From positions 43,582 to 107,581 of the forward strand of contig DATCMA010000049.1 in NCBI GenBank assembly GCA_036563645.1: 64,000 bases of DNA. Reading direction: 5' to 3'. This document shows positions 51,219 to 57,517 of this stretch, in pieces. A program made the position numbers and the translations under genes. The DNA is from DATCMA01 sp036563645 (GTDB lineage: Bacteria; Actinomycetota; Actinomycetes; Mycobacteriales; Micromonosporaceae). How positions within the stretch are numbered: position 1 is the first letter of the stretch; each line of letters starts with the position of its first letter. The notes under the pieces are model-generated. The model was not told where the DNA came from and did no database searches. It worked only from the letters and a program-made list of their open reading frames with translations.

Positions 51219-51408
51219 CGCCTTGACACCCGGCACACCGCTTTGGGCGCGCGGGTGCGACCCATCAATCACCGCATGGCATCCCGAGCATCCGCGATAC
51301 GCCGATCGATAACAGTGGATTGACAAGCGATTGGCGTGGTGCGTCGCGGCCCCGTCCCGCCGAAGGCCCGGGCGGATCGGCGGGTACCGCGCTTACCCGT
51401 GACGCGAG

Positions 51409-51448
51409 AAAAGAAAAGGGTGTCGCGCTTCGCGTGGCGACGACACCC
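51409..51448 (-). terminator. intrinsic terminator of the cold shock gene
   Basis: GGGTGTCG (51418-51425) and CGACACCC (51441-51448) form the stem, with a nested CGC/GCG. On the minus strand a T-rich TTTTCTTTT follows (51417-51409). It starts 40 bp after the csp stop. Confidence 0.85.
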
Positions 51449-51488
51449 TTCGCGGTCATCTCAGCTCATCAGAGCGACAGCGCCCGCC

Positions 51489-51692
51489 TCAGGCGATGAC
51501 ACGCACCTTCTCAGCCTGGGGCCCCTTGACACCCTGCGCGATCTCAAACTCGACCCGCTGGCCGTCGTCGAGAGCCTTGTAGCCCTCCATCTGGATCGCC
51601 GAGAAGTGAACGAAAACGTCCTGGCCGCCGTCGACCGCGATGAATCCGTAGCCCTTTTCGCTGTTGAACCACTTGACCGTACCCTGTGCCAC
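51489..51692 (-). CDS. cold shock protein (CspA family)
   Basis: A 67-residue single cold-shock domain, an RNA/single-stranded DNA-binding OB fold acting as an RNA chaperone. RNP1 is KGYGFIAV and RNP2 DVFVHFSAI; GTVKWFNSEKGYGF opens the protein. It ends EKVRVIA. The GTG at 51692 has AGGAAG 7 bases upstream. A long untranslated region probably precedes it, as for many csp genes, and a clear terminator follows. It is monocistronic. Confidence 0.95.
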   Translation of the reverse strand: MAQGTVKWFNSEKGYGFIAVDGGQDVFVHFSAIQMEGYKALDDGQRVEFEIAQGVKGPQAEKVRVIA

Positions 51693-52355
51693 GGTGCACT
51701 TCCTTACATCGATGGTGCTAAATCTTCGGCAAAACCCCACGCGCGCACGCTGGGGCACCGGTCCGTGGTCCCTGCGGTCCAACGAAACCAGCGGCCGAAA
51801 TTGCACGCTACACGAGCGCACCGCCGGCCGCACTACCGTCCAGCCACATGGCCTGAAATTGGACAGTCGAAAAATGGCGCGAGCCCACTGGGCGGCGTGT
51901 CTGGTGGGGTTTCGACCACCGCCGCGCGATTGCTGAGACGGGTGGGGGAATGTCGCACTGTGGCGGACGGGGTGGCGTCAGGGCTGACTCCGCACGTCGG
52001 GCCCAACTCCTCGCGCCCTGGCCTACTTACTGTTCTTAATGACAAGTACTCGGCAGGGTCATAACAGGGACCTCCGCCGAGCCGCCCAGCGCCCCCCCCA
52101 GAGGCCCCCACACGCTGGTCGGGAGGACGCGTCGCACAGCGCCGCCGGCGCTGCTGTCGCGCGCACCCGACGAGCTCGTCGCCCCGCTCGCCAGGGCCCG
52201 TACCGCGAAGCGTCCTCCCGCAGCTCGGATCGTCGGAAGATCGACGTCACCCCGTCAAGAGACAGGCCTCGCAATTTCTCACTGCACGCAAGAACGCTGT
52301 TACCGGACGTTCCGACCCAGGGGTCGGGCCGGAACAGGCCGCGCGCCAGGGACGC
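51693..52355. other. 663-bp region without a supported gene
   Basis: This lies between csp and thrC, both on the minus strand. The right end has a hairpin after thrC (52309-52336). An AT-rich patch near 52025-52065 contains an imperfect palindrome around TACTGTTCTTAATGACAAGTA and is the likeliest csp promoter area, giving csp a leader of roughly 300 bases. Open frames here on both strands are GC-rich shadows without family features. No tRNA or known riboswitch was seen. Confidence 0.45.
52309..52336 (-). terminator. candidate hairpin after thrC
   Basis: CCGACCC and GGGTCGG pair around a very short loop, with an outer GTTC/GAAC pairing across a bulge. It lies 20-47 bp after the thrC stop. No T-tract follows, so this is a modest call. 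Confidence 0.35.
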
Positions 52356-53645
52356 TCAGCCGAGCAGCCCGGCTTCCCGCGCGGCGCGCAACGAGGGCTT
52401 GATCCGGCGTGTCGGACCCACCAGTCCGGCCACCGCGTCAAGCGTCTTCAGCCCTTCACCGGTGTTGAAGACGACCGTCTCCGCCGCCGGATCGAGCCGC
52501 CCGCTGTCGATCAGCTTCTTCAACACCGCCACGGTCACTCCGCCAGCGGTCTCGGCGAAGATCCCCGTCGTCCGCGCCAGCAGCCGAATCCCCTCGCGAA
52601 TCTCGTCATCGGTGGCGTAGTCCATCCATCCGCCCGTGCGGCGGACCGCCTCCAGCGCGTACAGCCCGGCCGCCGGGTCACCGATGTTGAGCGACTTGGC
52701 GATCCCGGTGGGCTTGACCGGGACGATCTCACGGCTGTCGGAGTGAAGCGCGGCGACGATCGGGCTGCACCCCGCCGACTGGGCGCCGTACACCCGCCAC
52801 CCGTTCGCCGGCGGCTCCACCAAGCCGATCTCGACGAGTTCGCTGAACGCCTTGTCGACCTTGGTCAGCAGCTCACCGCTGGCCATCGGGATGACCACCT
52901 GCTCGGGGATCCGCCAGCCGAGCTGCTCGGCCACCTCGTACCCGAGGGTCTTGGAGCCCTCGGCGTAGTACGGGCGGACGTTGACGTTGACGAACGCGGT
53001 GTCCTCGAACTCCTCGGTCTCGACGAGCTCGCTGCAGAGCCGGTTGACGTCGTCGTACGACCCGTCGATCGCGACCAGCTCACCGCCGTAGACCGCGGTC
53101 GTCACCACCTTGCCCGGCTCGAGGTCGCTCGGGATGAAGACGATCGAGGGCACCCCGGCGCGCGCCGCGTGCGCGGCCACCGAGTTCGCCAGGTTGCCGG
53201 TCGACGCGCAGGCGAACCGGGTAAAGCCAAGGGCACGCGCGGCGGTCAGCGCGACGGAGACCACCCGGTCCTTGAACGAGTGGGTGGGGTTGGCGCTGTC
53301 GTCCTTGACCCACAGGGGGGCGCGCATACCGAGTTCCGCGGCGAGGTCGGGCGCGGCGACCAGTGGCGTCATCCCCGGGTTGAGGGTGACGCGGGTGGCG
53401 GGATCCTGCCCCGCCGGCAGCAGCCCCGCGTACCGCCACAGGTTCTGCGGGCCCGCCTCAATGTCGGCCCGGGTCACCCGCGCCAACGCCGCCGGGTCGT
53501 ACGCGACCTCCAGCGGGCCAAAGCACTGGTAGCACGCGTGCTGAGCGGCGAGCGGGTATTCGGCGTTACAGCCACGACAGACGAGAGCGCGAGCAGGGCT
53601 GGTGATGAAGACGCCGGCGACGGCGTCGTCAACGATCGACGTCAT
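52356..53645 (-). CDS. thrC: threonine synthase
   Basis: PLP enzyme converting O-phosphohomoserine to threonine. The 429-residue protein starts with a zinc-ribbon-like pair (C23/C26 and C38/C41), typical of the long-form archaeal/plant-like class. The PLP Lys is in NPTHSFKDR (K125). STGNLANSVAAHAARAG binds the PLP phosphate. ATG at 53645 is preceded by GAGGAAGG. The gene is headed by a SAM-I riboswitch, so methionine/SAM level should set threonine synthase expression. Confidence 0.94.
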   Translation of the reverse strand: MTSIVDDAVAGVFITSPARALVCRGCNAEYPLAAQHACYQCFGPLEVAYDPAALARVTRADIEAGPQNLWRYAGLLPAGQDPATRVTLNPGMTPLVAAPDLAAELGMRAPLWVKDDSANPTHSFKDRVVSVALTAARALGFTRFACASTGNLANSVAAHAARAGVPSIVFIPSDLEPGKVVTTAVYGGELVAIDGSYDDVNRLCSELVETEEFEDTAFVNVNVRPYYAEGSKTLGYEVAEQLGWRIPEQVVIPMASGELLTKVDKAFSELVEIGLVEPPANGWRVYGAQSAGCSPIVAALHSDSREIVPVKPTGIAKSLNIGDPAAGLYALEAVRRTGGWMDYATDDEIREGIRLLARTTGIFAETAGGVTVAVLKKLIDSGRLDPAAETVVFNTGEGLKTLDAVAGLVGPTRRIKPSLRAAREAGLLG

Positions 53646-53654
53646 CAGAGGCCT

Positions 53655-53795
53655 TCCTCTCATCTTTCCCCTGTCACCGCAGCGCGGTGGGGGACGGAAT
53701 TGGCACCTGCTTCGCGGGGCCTCACCTTCGAGATCACGCGAAGTGGTTGCCGGGGCGTCATCGGGCCGGTCCCTCAGCCCCTCTGGATGAGCTCT
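53655..53795 (-). ncRNA. SAM-I (S-box) riboswitch upstream of thrC
   Basis: Read on the minus strand: P1 5' strand CTCATC (53791-53786), then GAGGGACCGGCCCGATGA and CGGCAACC of the core, a P3/P4 region, GGTGCCAATTCC, and GGGGAAAGATGAG closing P1 (GATGAG at 53664-53659). These are the hallmark conserved bases of the SAM-I class (Rfam RF00162). The Shine-Dalgarno GAGAGGAAGG overlaps the P1 3' strand and AGAGG-AAGG-CCTCT can form a hairpin over it, so translational control is likely. Confidence 0.93.
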
Positions 53796-53987
53796 TCAGT
53801 TGTGGCCGTCAGTCTACGGGGATTCGCCCCCGGGTTCGCCAGGTCATCCCACGGTGTGATCGCTAGATGTGACCAAACCCCCACTTCCCCGGGCGCTGCG
53901 CTCGCAAACCGGCGGCTCGGGGCCGGGTAGCCGGCCCTCCGGGACGGGGTCGGCGGAGAGCGCACCGGTCGCTAGGCTTCGAAGCCC

Positions 53988-54848
53988 ATGAGGATCAGCC
54001 GGTGGCTCCGCCGTGACAGTCGTCGATCGAACAATGCGGCACGGGCGACCGCGGCGGGACGGCCGCTGTACGTCGTCTCCGACATCCATGGCCACCGGGC
54101 CGAACTCCGGCGGGCCTTACGCCAGGCAGGGCTGGTGGATGACGCGTACCGCTGGTCGGGCGGCGAGGCGCGGTTGTGGTTCCTCGGTGACTACGTCGAT
54201 CGCGGGCCGGACGGCATCGGGGTCATCGACGACATTCGGCGGCTCACGGAGGAAGCCGCGGCGGCGGGGGGCGAGGTGCGGGCGCTGTTGGGCAACCATG
54301 AGGCGCTCTTCCTCGGCGCCCACCGCTTCGCCGCCGAGCCGGTCGACGGGTGGCACGAGCCACAGGGTTTCCGCGGCGGCTGGCTCCGCTACGGCGGCCG
54401 TCTCCACGACATGCAGCGACTGACCCCCACGCACGTCGAGTGGCTCCTCAGTCTTCCCGCGGTCGCGCGCGTCGACGACTACCTCCTGCTGCACGCCGAC
54501 ACGACGCGCTACCTCGAGCTCGGCGCGACCGTCGCCGACATCAACGCGAGCGTGGCGGCGACGATGGCCTCGGCGGACAGCGCCAAGTGGTTCGCCCTCT
54601 TCCGACTGCTCAGCCACCGTGGCGACTTTCGCGCTTCCCATCCCGCCGTCCCGGACAGCCCAGCGTCCACAATGCTCAAAACGTTGGGTGGCACGGTGAT
54701 CGTGCACGGGCACAGCACCCTGCCGCGGTCATTTGGAATCCCCGTCGCCGCCGTGCGAGGGCCGCTGCGGTACGCCGACGGCAAAGTCATCGCGATCGAC
54801 GGCGGTGTCTACTTAGGCGGGCCGCTCCTCCTCACGCGCCTCGCCTGA
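53988..54848 (+). CDS. metallophosphoesterase (PPP-like phosphatase)
   Basis: A 286-residue calcineurin-like phosphoesterase of the Ser/Thr phosphatase-like group. Metal-binding motifs are VVSDIHGHRAEL (D-x-H), WFLGDYVDRGPDG (G-D-x2-D-R-G), LLGNHEALFLG (G-N-H-E), a later LLLHADTTRYL and IVHGHSTLP (G-H). All core residues of the two-metal site are present. Its targets could be phosphoproteins or nucleotides; diadenosine tetraphosphatase-like function is also possible. It is divergent from thrC. Confidence 0.88.
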   Translation: MRISRWLRRDSRRSNNAARATAAGRPLYVVSDIHGHRAELRRALRQAGLVDDAYRWSGGEARLWFLGDYVDRGPDGIGVIDDIRRLTEEAAAAGGEVRALLGNHEALFLGAHRFAAEPVDGWHEPQGFRGGWLRYGGRLHDMQRLTPTHVEWLLSLPAVARVDDYLLLHADTTRYLELGATVADINASVAATMASADSAKWFALFRLLSHRGDFRASHPAVPDSPASTMLKTLGGTVIVHGHSTLPRSFGIPVAAVRGPLRYADGKVIAIDGGVYLGGPLLLTRLA

Positions 54849-54902
54849 CGACTCCATCGGCGACATCGCTCGGCCGCCTGCACGCGAAACCAGCCCGTGA
54901 AA

Positions 54903-54937
54903 GACCGGCGCCGCGCTGGGGCAGCCCGGCGCCGGTC
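54903..54937. terminator. bidirectional hairpin after metallophosphoesterase gene
   Basis: GACCGGCGCC and GGCGCCGGTC are perfect 10-bp arms (54903-54912, 54928-54937) with a 15-base spacer. It lies 54 bp after the metallophosphoesterase stop and 9 bp before the end of the minus-strand small ORF, so it may serve both. Confidence 0.7.
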
Positions 54938-54945
54938 GGGGTGAC

Positions 54946-55068
54946 TCAGCGAAACTCGGGGACAAAGAGCGTGGCTCGACCGTCGCGAACACCGACGATC
55001 CGACCCCAAGTGTTGATGTCCTTCACTTGGTCCGTTGGTCGCAGTCCGCGCGTCGTCAGGTCGATCAT
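54946..55068 (-). CDS. 40-residue small protein, unknown
   Basis: A short ORF with an ATG at 55068 and GGGAG 9 bases upstream. It begins MIDLTTRGLRPTDQ and ends ATLFVPEFR, with mixed charged and hydrophobic residues compatible with a small beta-rich domain. It ends next to a strong terminator, as a genuine last gene would. No family is recognised. It lies downstream of another 37-codon ORF and the broken MFS gene. Confidence 0.45.
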   Translation of the reverse strand: MIDLTTRGLRPTDQVKDINTWGRIVGVRDGRATLFVPEFR

Positions 55069-55126
55069 GGTCCCGCGCTCCCAGAGGAACGGGTGGGACT
55101 CAGGGGTATGACCTAGGATCAATCAC

Positions 55127-55240
55127 CTAATTCCAGACGTCGCCATCATCTTCGTCGTGGCGATACGCGGCGATTCCGGGAAATTTTGAGGAATATGGCG
55201 ACGTCGTCGATGCCCCGATGGTGCGCGAGGACTTTGCCAT
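55127..55240 (-). CDS. 37-residue small ORF, unknown
   Basis: A short ORF with an ATG at 55240. It begins MAKSSRTIGASTTSPYSS and ends with an acidic DEDDGDVWN tail. A GGGGA is immediately adjacent to the ATG, too close for a good ribosome binding site. Base composition is lower in GC than neighbouring genes. It ends 58 bp before the next small ORF and starts 12 bp after the MFS stop. It could be a peptide, a regulator of the next ORF, or a chance frame. Confidence 0.3.
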   Translation of the reverse strand: MAKSSRTIGASTTSPYSSKFPGIAAYRHDEDDGDVWN

Positions 55241-55251
55241 TCCCCGTGTGA

Positions 55252-56576
55252 CTAGTCCCGGCGCGGTGACGAGACGCGGGACGCGGCATAGCGCACCCAT
55301 ACCCCGACCGTGGGAATCGCCACCGTCGCGATACCGCAGATACAGAGCCACCCATACCCCACGGCGTCCATCAGCCACCCGGTCACCGCCTGCGCGGCCG
55401 CGGCCGCGGCCCACACCACGGCGTCAAATAGTCCCTGGGCCGCCGCGCGGCGGTGAGGCGCGATGTGCTCGGTGAACAGCCCTGAGCCGGTGATGAACAG
55501 CATCGCCCAGCTCAGGCCCAGCAGCCCCAGCGCCACGAGGAGGACCTCGTGCTGCTGCCCGGTGGTCACGCTCGCCACCGCCAGCGACACCACCATCAGG
55601 ATGCAGCCGCACCCCACCATGACGAGCTTTCCGACCCGGTCCGCGAGCCAGCCGAGCACGGGCGCAAACGCGTACATCCCCAGCAAATGTCCACTGAGGA
55701 CGACACCGATCCAGGCCTGCCCGCTGTCGGCCATGTGCAGCGGCGTCCAGGTCATCAGCCCGATCATGACGGCGTGGCCGACGCCCGCGGTGACCAGAGC
55801 GAGCGTGGCGATACCGGAGGCGCGAATCGCCGCCAACCCGTCACGTAGCCCCGCCGGCCTCCCCCGCGACGCATCCGCCTCGTCCGAGCCTCCCGTCTGA
55901 GACGCCGCGCGCGCGAGGGCCAGCGCGAATCGCAACGGATCTGGACGTAAACCCCACCCGACGATCACCGTGGCGGTGAGGAAGCTCACCGCGCCGAGGG
56001 CATACGCGCCCGCCCAGGGCGGGATATCCACACGACGGGCGAACTCGGCGCCGAGCGTGGCGCACTGCGGGCCGAGCACCGCACCGACGGTGGACATCCC
56101 GACCACCAGCGACATGCTCGTCGACACCCGACCGAGGCGCGCGAGGTCACTGGCGGCGAAACGCGCTTGCAGATTCGTCGCGCTCGCCACGGCGAACAAC
56201 GCGCTGCCCGCAACGAACGCCAAGAAGTGCTGCCCCGTGATGGCAACGACGCAGATGAGGCCACCGGCCGCGGCTATTCCATACCCCACGCACAAGGCCG
56301 CCCGCCGTCCCCTGCGGACAGTTATCGTCGCCAGGGCGAGAGTGGCGGCGATCGTGCCGATCGCGGAGATCCCTGGGCTATACCAGCCCGGGTCGTCGAA
56401 CGCGCGAGGGCGGTCGCGGCGAGCGCGGACACCGCGAACGCGACCGACACACCGACACTGCCGAAGAGCTGGCTCACCAGCACCGTGCGGATCGTCCGGC
56501 GCTGCACCCGGGCCACGTACGCCCCATCGATCCCACCCGTGCCGGCTCCGGATAACGCATCGACCGCTTTCGTCAC
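55252..56576 (-). pseudogene. MFS transporter interrupted by a frameshift
   Basis: A 12-helix major facilitator. The N-terminal part is in one frame (GTG at 56576, GGAGGG 4 bases upstream) reading VQRRTIRTVLVSQLFGSVG and the first helix. The remaining helices (from DDPGWYSPGISAIG) are in another frame to the stop at 55252. The frames cross near 56395-56410, in a CTCGCGCG run, consistent with loss of one base. Beyond the shift everything is intact, including GLLADRVGK-like GWLADRVGKLVMVG. It may be a real inactivation, a sequencing error or, less likely, programmed frameshifting. The substrate is unknown. Confidence 0.7.
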
Positions 56577-56617
56577 CGCGCGCCCTCCCAGAGAAGTCCA
56601 TCCGGAACGATAGCGCG

Positions 56618-57517
56618 CTAACTCACCATGTCCCGGCGCGTGAAACGCCAAAACGCCAACGCCCCGAACAGGGTCGCGTAGCACACCGCCGAGATCGCCC
56701 CGCGGACCATGTCCTCGGTCTGTGCCGGTGTGGAGAGCAGCCCGATCCAGGCGTCGCTGTAGTGCGTGGGCAGCGCGGCGCGCAGCGCGCCGAGCGCGTC
56801 GATCTGGTCGAGGATGCTGGACACGATCCACAGCACCACCGCGCCCCCGACGGCCCCGAGCGGCGCGTCGGTGGAGACGGACAGGAAGAACGCGATCCCC
56901 GCGACGACGGCCAGGGTGACGACGAGGTAGCCGAGGATCCCGCACAGCCGCAGGAGTCCCTCCTCCGCGGGGATCTCCGCGGCCACAGTGGAGCGCAGCG
57001 GCGACCACCCGTACCGCAGGGTGCCGGCGGCCAGCGCGGTGCCGGCGAGCAGCAGTATCGCCAGCACCGAGTACAGCGCCGCGACGAGGAGTTTGACCGT
57101 GAGCAGTCGCGCCCGAGGCACCGGAATCGCCAGCAGGTAACGCAGGCTTCCCCAGCTCGCCTCACTGGCCACCGTATCGCCGAAGAACAGCGCCACGATC
57201 ACCACCAGGAGGAACGAGGCCGAGACGAGGATCGTGAAGAGAGTGAAGTTCAGTCCTCCTGACGTCGCGAGCTCCAGCAGGCTGCCGAACTCACCACGAC
57301 CGCCGCTGTCTCTGCCGTCCTCCCCCTCGACCTGAAACGCGGCGAGGATGACCAACGGCAAGACGACCATGAAACCGAGGGCAAGCTGGGTACGGCGCCG
57401 CGTGGCTTGTCGGCGGAGCTCCGTCCCGACGCGCAGGGTACGCGTGGGCCGATACCCGCGGACACCTCCCCGATCGACCGCCTCCGCCATCGCGTCACCA
57501 CGCACCATCCGCATCAC
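56618..57517 (-). CDS. ABC-2 type transporter permease
   Basis: A 299-residue permease. A basic cytosolic start and six spans are visible, for example LGFMVVLPLVILAAF, FTLFTILVSASFLLVVIVALFF, LLVAALYSVLAILLLAGTALAA and LVVTLAVVAGIAFFLSV. The EASWGSLRYLLAIPVPRAR loop after the second span is the typical contact to the ATPase. Its start overlaps the stop of the fusion gene upstream by 4 bases. It works with the ABC domain of that fusion as an exporter. Confidence 0.87.
   Translation of the reverse strand: MMRMVRGDAMAEAVDRGGVRGYRPTRTLRVGTELRRQATRRRTQLALGFMVVLPLVILAAFQVEGEDGRDSGGRGEFGSLLELATSGGLNFTLFTILVSASFLLVVIVALFFGDTVASEASWGSLRYLLAIPVPRARLLTVKLLVAALYSVLAILLLAGTALAAGTLRYGWSPLRSTVAAEIPAEEGLLRLCGILGYLVVTLAVVAGIAFFLSVSTDAPLGAVGGAVVLWIVSSILDQIDALGALRAALPTHYSDAWIGLLSTPAQTEDMVRGAISAVCYATLFGALAFWRFTRRDMVS

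Larger units (their letters stand above)
50970..51488. other. 519-bp region: groEL leader, CIRCE elements, csp terminator
   Basis: This region holds the groEL 5' untranslated region (about 220 bp), the groEL promoter, two CIRCE operators and, at the right end, the csp terminator. No gene is supported between 51219 and 51408. Confidence 0.6.
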
